Positions 8,458 through 14,454 of a stretch of 14,454 bases of DNA are shown in pieces (positions within the stretch are counted from its first letter, which is position 1; each line of letters opens with the position of its first letter). Source of the stretch: Planctomycetota bacterium (GTDB lineage Bacteria; Planctomycetota; Planctomycetia; Planctomycetales; Planctomycetaceae); contig JAPLOC010000401.1 in NCBI GenBank assembly GCA_026692825.1, forward strand, positions 1 through 14,454, in the 5' to 3' direction. The notes under the pieces are model-generated. The model was not told where the DNA came from. It saw nothing but the letters and a program-made list of their open reading frames with translations, and searched no databases. A program made the translations under genes and the position numbers.

Positions 8458-8676
8458 CTAGATCACACCGCCGTGCGTACGGTACGGGGTTTCAAAGTCT
8501 GGGTTGTCGAGGAACCAGAAGCGTTCCCAGACGTCCAGAATCTGCCGGAAGTTCTCAGAGGTGTAGATCAACTGGCGGGCGCGACGGTCACGTTCCGACG
8601 AGAAGATCGGAACGATACATCCTGAATTCAGGATGGTCATGGCGGCCAGAAGTGCGCAGAGAACGAGTTTCCGCAT
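8458..8676 (-). CDS. Small 72-aa lipoprotein with a HGGVI C-terminus
   Basis: MRKLVLCALLAAMTILNSGC is a lipoprotein signal, with lipobox LNSGC and C20 as the lipidated cysteine. The mature part is only about 52 residues: a basic RDRRARQLIY segment, then an aromatic helix with ERFWFLDNPD, and a final THGGVI. The start is firm because GGAGGAG sits 4 nt before ATG 8676. The same frame is open upstream to 8916, but those residues overlap the HU gene on the same strand and look non-coding. It should be anchored to the outer membrane or another envelope membrane. I have the impression that similar tiny lipoproteins with this tail recur in planctomycetes, but I cannot check that. No function is known to me. 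Confidence 0.8.
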   Translation of the reverse strand: MRKLVLCALLAAMTILNSGCIVPIFSSERDRRARQLIYTSENFRQILDVWERFWFLDNPDFETPYRTHGGVI

Positions 8677-8680
8677 GGGA

Positions 8681-8687
8681 CTCCTCC
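8681..8687 (-). promoter_or_regulatory. Strong Shine-Dalgarno site that fixes the small lipoprotein start
   Basis: On the minus strand this reads GGAGGAG, 4 nt before ATG 8676. It is the clearest ribosome-binding site in the window, and it rules in the short lipoprotein frame over the longer upstream reading. Confidence 0.8.
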
Positions 8688-8759
8688 ATCGGATCGAACG
8701 AAAATCAGGTTGCCGAAAGGCTTTGAAGCGACGCAGCAGGACGGGAAGGGAGAGGCGGG

Positions 8760-8788
8760 AAGCCCGACGGTTGGGATCAGCCGGGCTT
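8760..8788 (-). terminator. Hairpin spanning the HU gene stop codon
   Basis: AAGCCCG and CGGGCTT form a perfect 7-bp stem, extendable by a G-U and a C-G pair. The 5' arm on the minus strand encodes the last HU residues and the loop holds the TGA at 8777-8779. Only two T residues end the stem, so it is an atypical terminator, but the position fits the end of a single-gene transcript. Confidence 0.4.
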
Positions 8789-9139
8789 GGCGTTGGAGTG
8801 GTTGGCAAGGGCGGAAGCTTCGGCCAGCTCGCGAGCGCGGGCGGCAGCCGCCGCAGCCTCTTCGAGCTGAAGTACCTTTTCTTCCATCTCTTTGCCAGGC
8901 TTGAAGGTGACGACAAACTTCTCGGGGACGAAGACCTTTTGGCCGGTGCGTGGGTTACGCGCCTTCCGGGCCGCTCGTTTCTTGACCTCGAAGACTCCGA
9001 AATTTCGAAGCTCGATCCGCTTTTCGCGAATCAGAGTTTCAACGATCGCGTCGAACGTCTTCTGCACGATCTCTTTCGTCTTGAGCTGGGTCATTCCGAT
9101 CTCATCGGAAATCGCCTTGACGATCTCTTTCTTGGTCAC
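8777..9139 (-). CDS. HU/IHF-family DNA-binding protein with an Ala/Glu-rich C-terminal tail
   Basis: This 120-aa protein belongs to the bacterial histone-like HU/IHF family, which bends and compacts DNA as a dimer. The N-terminal helices begin MTKKEIVKAISDEIG. The family signature is at 47-66, NFGVFEVKKRAARKARNPRTG-like, with intercalating proline P63 at the arm tip. The FKPGKEMEEKV segment (79-89) ends the standard 90-residue fold. About 30 extra residues follow, including a run of six alanines and a Glu/Ala helix, unlike the basic tails of some actinobacterial HU proteins. The start is GTG 9139, with GGGAGA 8 nt upstream. It has its own promoter (9198-9227). HU versus IHF subunit cannot be settled by eye. 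Confidence 0.95.
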   Translation of the reverse strand: MTKKEIVKAISDEIGMTQLKTKEIVQKTFDAIVETLIREKRIELRNFGVFEVKKRAARKARNPRTGQKVFVPEKFVVTFKPGKEMEEKVLQLEEAAAAAARARELAEASALANHSNAKPG

Positions 9140-9197
9140 GACTCGTATCTCCCGCGAGAGTTTTCACCGGTCCGTCGACCGGGTCCAGCGAGCCTCA

Positions 9198-9227
9198 ACT
9201 TTAGTCCCGAATTCGACTTAAAGTCAA
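9198..9227 (-). promoter_or_regulatory. Sigma-70-like promoter of the HU-family gene
   Basis: On the minus strand TTGACT (9222-9227) is a five-of-six -35 box, followed 18 nt later by TAAAGT (9198-9203), a four-of-six -10 box. Transcription would start near 9190, giving a leader of about 50 nt. A short palindrome, GACTT-A-AAGTC (9215-9225), overlaps the -35 box and could be a repressor site. Confidence 0.5.
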
Positions 9228-9378
9228 GCCGAGCCGACTCTTCACGCGACTCCTGCCGGCTAACTTACCCCCTCTCGGTGGTTCGAAAAAACCATCTGTC
9301 GAGGGTCAGTTGACCGACTTGCAATTCAATATCGGCACCCCTCCCACGGAAACTTCACTACAATCGCCACAAACCGGA

Positions 9379-9807
9379 TTATTTTTCTTCCCGGAGGAAT
9401 CGAACCAACGGGCGATACTCCCAAGCGGCCCCGGTTTCGTCATGTAACTCCTTAAGCCGCTTGATGTAACGTTCACTGAGCTGCTCGCCCACCCCGGCAT
9501 AGCCTGGGTCACAAAAGTACACGCGACACCCCAGAGGACGCCGCTCCCGGGCGGTACAAATCGTTCCGACCTGATACGGACAACCTGCGTCATCCACTGT
9601 CGCATCTGCCGGAAACGGTTCCTGCAAAAGAAGTTCCGCTTCCGGACGCGAGATAAACAACGTGTGTCCGTACTCCCGAAACCGACAGCAGCGGCCACTC
9701 AATTCGCACACCGGAGCGGCGGCCTCAATCTCGGCCCCCAATTGTGCGTACAACTCGGGGAGTTGTTGAACGACATTCTGAACTGCAGTGCCGTCATGGA
9801 TCGACAT
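9379..9807 (-). CDS. YkgJ-type cysteine-cluster (zinc or iron chelatase) protein, first paralogue
   Basis: This 142-aa protein from ATG 9807 has the YkgJ/CxxxxCC family pattern: CELSGRCCRF (C34, C40, C41), then GCPY (C76), C84 and RPLGCRVYFCD (C94, C99). The family is described as a putative zinc or iron chelatase fold; the exact activity is not established. There is no signal peptide, so it should be cytoplasmic. The frame is open to an ATG at 9861, but that codon directly adjoins a hairpin (9863-9889) and the extra 18 residues look unlike the family, so 9807 is preferred. It follows a second, clearly different YkgJ-type gene in the same direction, 108 nt downstream of that gene's stop. The family assignment is good; the molecular role is unknown. 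Confidence 0.82.
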   Translation of the reverse strand: MSIHDGTAVQNVVQQLPELYAQLGAEIEAAAPVCELSGRCCRFREYGHTLFISRPEAELLLQEPFPADATVDDAGCPYQVGTICTARERRPLGCRVYFCDPGYAGVGEQLSERYIKRLKELHDETGAAWEYRPLVRFLREEK

Positions 9808-9862
9808 TTGGCCACCCGTTGTTGCATGGACAGTGGGGATACACAACGGAGCCGCGCCCATC

Positions 9863-9889
9863 AGGAAGCGGCAGCATTGTCTGCTTCCT
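9863..9889 (-). terminator. Hairpin between the two YkgJ-type genes
   Basis: AGGAAGC (9863-9869) and GCTTCCT (9883-9889) are perfect 7-bp arms, with one further wobble and one further GC pair, around a loop of about nine bases. It sits about 27 nt past the upstream gene's stop. There is no T-tract. It may terminate or separate expression of the two genes. Confidence 0.4.
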
Positions 9890-9915
9890 AACAGGTGCCG
9901 CTGCGCACGACCCTG

Positions 9916-10344
9916 CTACAAATCAATAATCGCCGCCTGCGCCTGAATCTCTTCCAACTGGTACAGCCGCCCCTGTCCCGATCCCGGACAGACCTTTTCT
10001 GTCTCTTTCCAGGCCCGCGGACTCTCCAGATTCGAATTCCAGAAGGGCCACGTGCGACACTGTTTTGGCCGGACGGAGTAAACCCGGCACTTCCGCGTCT
10101 CAGGATCCAGCAACGTGCAATCGCCGTTCGCGAACTCCTTCAGACTGATCCGCATCCCCAGCCGGCGAGTGTGTTCCACCCGAACCGTCCCCTCATCCTT
10201 ACCGATCGCCTGGGCAATGGCGCGGATCTCTTCATCGTCGACCCACACATATCCCTCCGACCCGGTGCAGCAATCGCCACACTGAGTGCAAGTGAATCGC
10301 AAGCCTTCGTGGTACCAGGGTTGGGGCGCGGGCTGGGTGTCCAT
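9916..10344 (-). CDS. YkgJ-type cysteine-cluster protein, second paralogue
   Basis: This 142-aa protein from ATG 10344 has CTQCGDCCTGSEGYV (C19, C22, C25, C26), then C76, KCRVYSVRPKQCRTWPFW (C86, C96) and C119. Cys-x2-Cys-Gly-x-Cys-Cys with a later RPxxCRxWPFW is a classic form of the YkgJ zinc/iron chelatase family. It differs from the neighbouring paralogue in cysteine spacing, so the pair is not a recent duplication. The frame is open to 10413, but a good promoter at 10352-10381 lies inside that extension, so 10344 is the likely start. The mRNA may then begin at or next to the ATG (leaderless). A 123-nt gap separates it from the glycosyltransferase gene upstream. Its function is unknown beyond probable metal binding. 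Confidence 0.85.
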   Translation of the reverse strand: MDTQPAPQPWYHEGLRFTCTQCGDCCTGSEGYVWVDDEEIRAIAQAIGKDEGTVRVEHTRRLGMRISLKEFANGDCTLLDPETRKCRVYSVRPKQCRTWPFWNSNLESPRAWKETEKVCPGSGQGRLYQLEEIQAQAAIIDL

Positions 10345-10351
10345 CTGGCGG

Positions 10352-10381
10352 ATTCTATTCAACCACCCGCTCCGATGGCAA
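10352..10381 (-). promoter_or_regulatory. Promoter of the second YkgJ-type gene, placed for a leaderless mRNA
   Basis: On the minus strand TTGCCA (10376-10381) and TAGAAT (10352-10357) each match the sigma-70 consensus at five of six positions, with an 18-nt spacer. Only 7 nt separate the -10 box from ATG 10344, so transcription should begin at or within a base or two of the start codon. Confidence 0.5.
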
Positions 10382-10467
10382 ACGGGTCGATGTGACGACG
10401 GCAGCAGCAACACGCGGTGAACGGCTGTTATCGCACGCGTGCTGAGAGTGCGGAACGGTGTCCTCGC

Positions 10468-11880
10468 CTATTCATCGACGACCGGTGCCAGAAATCCCTC
10501 GTGAAGTCGCTGTTTCAAATGATCCTTGGAGAAGCCCCGTACCCCGGCTTCGTCCAAAGTCGTCCCTGCGGGAAACTCCTTCACGTACCGCACGAGTTCC
10601 GCGTCCACCGTATGGGCCGCCCGGAAATCGTGGTACACCTTATCGTCCCAGGTGTAACACCACGGAGCGAGCGCGTACCGGGTCGCGTTGGAGTGCGGAG
10701 TCAATCGGTACGTCATCGGCGGCGCTGTCTTCGCGTTCAGGATCACGCGCGCGTACGCCTCACACTGATTATCGTCACCGTAGTGTTCCTCCAGATACTC
10801 CTGGGTTTCCGGCGAGGTCCGGATCCGTTTTTTGATCACCTCGGCCGCCAGGGCGGCCGCCGCGTCGTGGTCGTTGAAATGAACCTTTCGCAGGAGATTG
10901 TCCGGCAGCAAATCCCGGTTGCTGCTCACCCGGGAGACGATCGCCGGTGTACCGCACCCCAGCGACTCATACGCGGAATTCCCAAACGCCTCCACGAAGC
11001 TCCCCAGAACCAGCGTCACGTGACCCAGCGAGTAGTACTCCGGCATCATGTCGAGCGGCAACCAGTCGTGGAATACGAACACCTCTTTCAGCCCGCGCCG
11101 CTCGAGTTCCTGCTCGATTGCCCGCATGTAGGCGACCACTTCCGGCGTGTCGTCGGAATCGAACCTCTTCGGCACCAACGCCCGGATGTGCGTGGGTTTG
11201 TGCTGGTGGATCAGCCGGTCCACGGTTTCAATCGTCTGCCGCAGGCCCTTGGATGTCTCCGGCCGATGGGGATGCAAAATCACGGTTTGCCGATTGGGAT
11301 CGACTCCCAACAGTTGCAGGATGGATTTCGATGGACGCGTTGGGGAAAAGTACTCCCAGTCGAAGCCGTTGTGGATCACCTCGACCCGCGCCGGCAAGTC
11401 AGCCAGAAATCGGCCCGCCGTCGACAACAGCGACTTCTTGCAGTAATCGTTCAGCACGATCATGCGGTCGGCCTGAAACAGGAAACTCCCCAGCATCGTT
11501 TCCGGATAGACACAATCGCGCAGCGACACCACGCTGGGAATCGCGTGACAGACCGGCGGGAACAGAAACTCCCCATCATGCAGATAGAGCCGTTCGGCCC
11601 CTTGCAGGTGCCGCACCAGTTCCTGGATATTGTCGGCGAACTGAAACGCCGGCACGTCGTACGGAAGCGGGAACGGTTGTTTAAAGACAAACTCCGGATA
11701 GACATTCACCCGGGGATGCCAGCGCATGACCGGAGGCTGTCCCTCACGCCGGGTGCACAGGACTTCGACTGTGTGCCCCAGATTGCCCAGGTGTTCGGCG
11801 ACCGCCCGCAGGTGCTTCGCCGAACCGCCGATCACCCGCGAGTCAAACAGCGGGTTGATCGTCGCCATCACGATTTTCAT
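10468..11880 (-). CDS. GT4-like glycosyltransferase with an additional C-terminal domain
   Basis: This 470-aa protein has the two-Rossmann (GT-B) layout of retaining glycosyltransferases. The N-terminal domain begins MKIVMATINP with a GGSAKHL loop (18-24), and the nucleotide-sugar domain carries HPHRPETSKG (203-212) and the EX7E motif EAFGNSAYE (E297, E305). After about residue 385 comes a segment not usual for GT4 enzymes, with an aromatic APWCYTWDDKVYHDF (405-419) and a helical, perhaps winged-helix-like, end. It has no signal peptide or membrane helix. It starts at ATG 11880, sharing ATGA with the previous gene's stop. It is the last of a four-gene operon with FolE2, a RibD-type reductase and a short glycosyltransferase. 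The sugar and acceptor are unknown; a pterin or surface glycan are both possible. Confidence 0.85.
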   Translation of the reverse strand: MKIVMATINPLFDSRVIGGSAKHLRAVAEHLGNLGHTVEVLCTRREGQPPVMRWHPRVNVYPEFVFKQPFPLPYDVPAFQFADNIQELVRHLQGAERLYLHDGEFLFPPVCHAIPSVVSLRDCVYPETMLGSFLFQADRMIVLNDYCKKSLLSTAGRFLADLPARVEVIHNGFDWEYFSPTRPSKSILQLLGVDPNRQTVILHPHRPETSKGLRQTIETVDRLIHQHKPTHIRALVPKRFDSDDTPEVVAYMRAIEQELERRGLKEVFVFHDWLPLDMMPEYYSLGHVTLVLGSFVEAFGNSAYESLGCGTPAIVSRVSSNRDLLPDNLLRKVHFNDHDAAAALAAEVIKKRIRTSPETQEYLEEHYGDDNQCEAYARVILNAKTAPPMTYRLTPHSNATRYALAPWCYTWDDKVYHDFRAAHTVDAELVRYVKEFPAGTTLDEAGVRGFSKDHLKQRLHEGFLAPVVDE

Positions 11881-12695
11881 GCGTGTCGCTCCGGATGGGA
11901 CAGGAGTCGGTCGAAGAGGTCGGCATGTGCCGTGACCCAGTGATCCCAGGTCCGCGAAAGAACCGACGCGCGGAGGTCGAGCCGACGCTGAACGACGCGC
12001 TGCAGCACGTTCCGCAGGGATTCGGCGTTTCCGGTCTCATACGGAATGTGGGGGAATTCGGGCACCCAGCCGACATTGGGAGCGATGACTTCGGTTCCAC
12101 AGGCCAGCGCCTCGGCGACGCACATCGGTCCCCCCTCGATCAATGAGGTCACCAGAATGTAGTCCATCGACCGATAAAACGCCGGCATCTCCGCGTCCGA
12201 CAGGCGGGTCGATTCGATTGGCCAACCGGTGCCGGTACAGGTCCAGCGGATGTGAGGAATGTCGAGCATCTGGGCGAGCAGATGTTCTCCCTTGCGTCCC
12301 GAGTCATACGTCCGCCCGACAATACCGATTCGAATCTCGGGAGTGAATGTCCCGAGATCGACACCGGGTGAGATGACGCTGACACGGGTCGCACCGAGTC
12401 GTTTCAACACCTCGGCATAACGGACTGAGTGGCTGACGCACTGTTCAAACAGTGTCGCCGACCGTTCGAACAACCGGTGCCGCTGTGCGTCCGCCTCCTG
12501 GTGCGTGAAGTAGCCTATCGCCCTCCTGTGCCCGGGTGTCGCATACGTGAGGTAGGGCATGTAGTAGTTGAGCGGGACGTCAAAGCGATCGGACAGCCCG
12601 TATTCCACCCCGGGAATCCGCTCGGCGAGTTGCCGCGCCATCTTTTCGATGATCCAGCCGCTGTCGCAGATCTTGATGTAGACGCGCGCGGACAT
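11877..12695 (-). CDS. Short EX7E-type glycosyltransferase
   Basis: This 272-aa protein carries the nucleotide-sugar half of a GT4-like fold: VSVISPGVDLGTF (105-117), IRIGIVGRTYDSGRKGEHLL (121-140, with K135 in the usual phosphate-contact position) and EX7E at EGGPMCVAE (E187, E195), then ALACGTEVIAPNVGWVPEF. The N-terminal half is about 100 residues shorter than a full GT4 N-domain, so acceptor binding is unusual or shared with a partner. ATG 12695 lies 3 nt after the reductase stop (TAA-ACG-ATG), and its own stop overlaps the next glycosyltransferase by 4 nt. That spacing suggests one co-translated unit. The two glycosyltransferases may act in turn or as a pair; the sugar and acceptor cannot be read from sequence. 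Confidence 0.83.
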   Translation of the reverse strand: MSARVYIKICDSGWIIEKMARQLAERIPGVEYGLSDRFDVPLNYYMPYLTYATPGHRRAIGYFTHQEADAQRHRLFERSATLFEQCVSHSVRYAEVLKRLGATRVSVISPGVDLGTFTPEIRIGIVGRTYDSGRKGEHLLAQMLDIPHIRWTCTGTGWPIESTRLSDAEMPAFYRSMDYILVTSLIEGGPMCVAEALACGTEVIAPNVGWVPEFPHIPYETGNAESLRNVLQRVVQRRLDLRASVLSRTWDHWVTAHADLFDRLLSHPERHA

Positions 12696-12698
12696 CGT

Positions 12699-13400
12699 TT
12701 AGTTTCGCGGGAGACTGTTCAGACAGCGATAACGCAAGAAGAGGCGATCATTGGCACCGCGTCGCACATCGAGCAATTCCAGGGACGCCACTTCGCCCGC
12801 AACGAATCCAATCCCCGAGAAATTCCCCGGCGCGGAACCACCAAAAACCATCGGACAGAGGGTCGCGTAGATTTCGTCGATCAGGCCGGCGGACAACATG
12901 GCGAAGTTCAGTTCGCCTCCTCCTTCGAGCAACAGATGACGCACCCCTGCGGCCGACAACGACTCAACCACCGCGACCAGATCCAATCCGCTGGCGCTCT
13001 GGGGAACGGTAACCACCTCGGCGAGCTGTTCGAGTCTCTGAACCCGTTCCGCATCATGTCCGGCACGGGTGAAGAGAAACTTCCGCACGTCGACTGCTTT
13101 GAACAAGTCGCGGTCTTCGAACGGACAATCGAGCGAACCGCTCACGACGACCGGCCATGGTTGCGGGGACAGCCCCAGTTCGGCTCGTTGGTTCCGCCAT
13201 TTCGGGAACGTGACCTGAAGCCGTGGATTTTCGTCGCGTACCGTTCCCGCCCCGATCATCACGGCGTCGGCTTCCGATCGCAACCGCTCCATCATATCGC
13301 GGTCCTCGGGACCGCCAAACCCGTGGCTGGCGCGATCTTTCGTCGTGATCCGCCCGTCGAGCGACATGGCGAAATTGGCCACTGTGAACGGCCGGTTCAT
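12699..13400 (-). CDS. Stand-alone RibD-C-type (DHFR-fold) reductase
   Basis: This 233-aa protein matches the RibD C-terminal reductase family, which reduces the ribosylamino group of a pyrimidine intermediate in riboflavin synthesis with NAD(P)H. Visible motifs are NFAMSLDGRI (9-18), ADAVMIGAGTVRDENP (44-59) and LLLEGGGELN (156-165). The N-terminal deaminase domain of full RibD is absent, and the length fits archaeal/fungal-type stand-alone reductases. ATG 13400 overlaps the FolE2 stop by ATGA. A riboflavin role is possible, but the partner here is a pterin-forming GTP cyclohydrolase, so a reductase acting on a pterin or related compound is an alternative. The fold is firm; the substrate is open. 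It is probably cytoplasmic. Confidence 0.88.
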   Translation of the reverse strand: MNRPFTVANFAMSLDGRITTKDRASHGFGGPEDRDMMERLRSEADAVMIGAGTVRDENPRLQVTFPKWRNQRAELGLSPQPWPVVVSGSLDCPFEDRDLFKAVDVRKFLFTRAGHDAERVQRLEQLAEVVTVPQSASGLDLVAVVESLSAAGVRHLLLEGGGELNFAMLSAGLIDEIYATLCPMVFGGSAPGNFSGIGFVAGEVASLELLDVRRGANDRLFLRYRCLNSLPRN

Positions 13401-14377
13401 CGGCGGAGTACTCGTCGCAGTTCGTCGAGGGTGAAATCGATTTCGCCGTGCAGGTCAAAATCGTGAATCGACTCCATGCTCACCGAATGGATGTGAATTC
13501 GGCTCTGCGGCGACTCGTTCACCAGATCGCCACTGAGCGCGAATGTCAAATCGCGTAACACATCTTCTAGAAACTGCGGCCGGGCGTGGGCCTGATAAAC
13601 GGTCATCAGTTCCAACTCGCGGGGCATGGTATTCCGCGTGCGAATGACAACCTCGTCAATCCGGTTCAACAGTGAGAGTGTATCCAGCGGAGCGTTGACT
13701 CCAATCAGCGAGAGCCGGGTTCGGCAGCGCTGTGAATGTGTCATGAAAGGCATCTGCCGACCGTCGACGTCACGCAGGAAGCCGGCGCTCGCCTCGGAAT
13801 GGCTTTGACGATACGTTTCCTGCACACAAGGGCACGCGGTGATGTGGCTGAAGGCGAGTCCCTGCGACAAAGTGTTTGTGCCGTCGACCCGATCAACACT
13901 TGCGAACAGTCCGAGCGCTTCCAGCGACTGCTTGGTTTTGACCCCCTGGTTTTCTTCGAGGTACACCAGGTCCCCCTCGACACGGACGTGCGCTTCGGGA
14001 GCATGCTGAGTCGTCTCCAGCTCTTGTGCCAACTGGGTGGCGTAGTCAACCAAGCTGGAGTAGGCCCGCGTGGTCAGCCGCGCCAGAACGTCGCCAATCC
14101 GGGAAACATGAATCCCCCGCCGATCCGGGGGGACTCCCACGCTCAAATCGACAGTACACGCAAGCTGAACGCATGCTGAGCCTCCGAAGGGATCGGTTAT
14201 GCCGACCGGAACGGAGGTGCGGATGACACCCATTTTATGGAGGGCGAGTGGCTGCGTGGCGCGTTGGTTCGCCACATCGCGCCCCCGTTCGTTCATCGTC
14301 GCGATGGTCTCCCGCGCGGTCCGCTCGAACACTCCGTGGAATTCCGGGGTGTGTCGCTGGTGAATCGGCAGACTCAT
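13397..14377 (-). CDS. folE2: GTP cyclohydrolase FolE2/MptA family (type IB)
   Basis: This 326-aa protein belongs to the metal-dependent GTP cyclohydrolase family (GCYH-IB, archaeal MptA), which opens GTP to dihydroneopterin triphosphate or its cyclic phosphate. Family motifs are RRGIHVSR (86-93), HITACPCVQ (178-186, C182 and C184), MTHSQRCR (212-219) and the C-terminal IHIHSVSMESIHDFD (294-308). It is longer than many bacterial FolE2 proteins (about 260 aa) and nearer to MptA. It starts at ATG 14377, with a TATTAT box 19 nt upstream; no strong Shine-Dalgarno is seen. It opens a four-gene overlapping operon with a RibD-C reductase and two glycosyltransferases. FolE2 versus MptA product specificity cannot be decided by eye. 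Folate, queuosine and methanopterin pathways all use this enzyme class. Confidence 0.9.
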   Translation of the reverse strand: MSLPIHQRHTPEFHGVFERTARETIATMNERGRDVANQRATQPLALHKMGVIRTSVPVGITDPFGGSACVQLACTVDLSVGVPPDRRGIHVSRIGDVLARLTTRAYSSLVDYATQLAQELETTQHAPEAHVRVEGDLVYLEENQGVKTKQSLEALGLFASVDRVDGTNTLSQGLAFSHITACPCVQETYRQSHSEASAGFLRDVDGRQMPFMTHSQRCRTRLSLIGVNAPLDTLSLLNRIDEVVIRTRNTMPRELELMTVYQAHARPQFLEDVLRDLTFALSGDLVNESPQSRIHIHSVSMESIHDFDLHGEIDFTLDELRRVLRR

Positions 14378-14396
14378 AGGCTTCGTACTTCAGACG

Positions 14397-14411
14397 ATAA
14401 TAGGGGGGGGG
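14397..14411 (-). promoter_or_regulatory. Candidate -10 box of the folE2 operon followed upstream by a nine-base homopolymer
   Basis: On the minus strand TATTAT (14397-14402) is a five-of-six -10 box, about 20 nt before ATG 14377. Immediately upstream lies a run of nine C (nine G on the plus strand, 14403-14411) inside the expected spacer. No good -35 hexamer appears at 16-18 nt, so the promoter may depend on an activator or on spacer length. Confidence 0.4.
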
Positions 14412-14429
14412 AATCCACATGAGGATTCC
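14410..14429. repeat. Inverted repeat upstream of folE2, possible operator
   Basis: GGAATCC (14410-14416) and GGATTCC (14423-14429) are perfect 7-bp arms separated by 6 nt. The centre lies where a -35 box would be relative to TATTAT at 14397-14402. A dimeric regulator site is the natural reading; a hairpin ending an unseen upstream gene is the alternative. Confidence 0.4.
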
Positions 14430-14454
14430 GGAATGGTTGGACGGATCGACAGTA

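Noticed and set aside
9279..9296. A small TGGTT/AACCA hairpin in the HU upstream region
   Set aside because: The stem has only five pairs, is AT-rich, and is not placed at a gene end, so it is too weak to call.
10433..10442. A perfect 10-bp palindrome, GCACGCGTGC, between the glycosyltransferase and YkgJ-type genes
   Set aside because: Short GC palindromes are expected by chance in a GC-rich genome, and there is no loop, T-tract or second copy to support a role.
10417..11943. A 508-codon open frame on the plus strand opposite the long glycosyltransferase
   Set aside because: It is antisense to a gene with clear GT4 motifs, is rich in His, Arg and Pro as expected of a GC-rich shadow, and shows no domain pattern.

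Overview
The window looks like a chromosomal piece of a planctomycete, from gene content and style rather than a marker gene. It is GC-rich and has a large lipoprotein TolC-family protein, a tiny lipoprotein ending in a His-Gly-Gly-Val-Ile tail, paired cysteine-cluster (YkgJ-type) proteins and few strong Shine-Dalgarno sites. All 12 genes I can support lie on the minus strand, so gene order below runs from high to low coordinates. I see no tRNA, rRNA, CRISPR array, transposase or integrase.

(1) 14377-10468: a very tight four-gene operon. A FolE2/MptA-type GTP cyclohydrolase overlaps a stand-alone RibD-C-type reductase by 4 nt. The reductase stop lies 3 nt before a short EX7E glycosyltransferase, which overlaps a longer EX7E glycosyltransferase by 4 nt. 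This pairing suggests a modified, perhaps glycosylated, pterin or pyrimidine, but that is inference. Upstream of folE2 lie a TATTAT box, a nine-base G/C homopolymer and a 7-bp inverted repeat.

(2) 10344-9379: two different YkgJ-type cysteine-cluster proteins. The first has a promoter placed so that its mRNA may be leaderless.

(3) 9139-7408: an HU/IHF-family DNA-binding protein with its own promoter and a terminator-like hairpin around its stop codon, then a 72-aa lipoprotein with a strong Shine-Dalgarno site, then class 1B dihydroorotate dehydrogenase (PyrD).

(4) 7036-4874: a TolC-family outer-membrane lipoprotein, with a gene-free stretch of about 370 bp before it.

(5) 4699-1: DUF5682 protein, VWA (metal-binding MIDAS) protein and a twin-SWIM zinc-finger protein. 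They overlap by 8 and 25 nt, and the last runs off the window. This resembles a conserved but poorly understood cluster usually accompanied by a MoxR-type AAA+ ATPase, which I predict lies beyond coordinate 1. The DUF5682 N-terminus has motifs resembling the TraB/TIKI/ChaN/EreA hydrolase superfamily. This cluster and the FolE2 operon are the most promising parts of the window.

Several genes are open upstream of their likely true starts. I chose starts from signal peptides, promoters, overlaps and family lengths, and give the reason in each entry.
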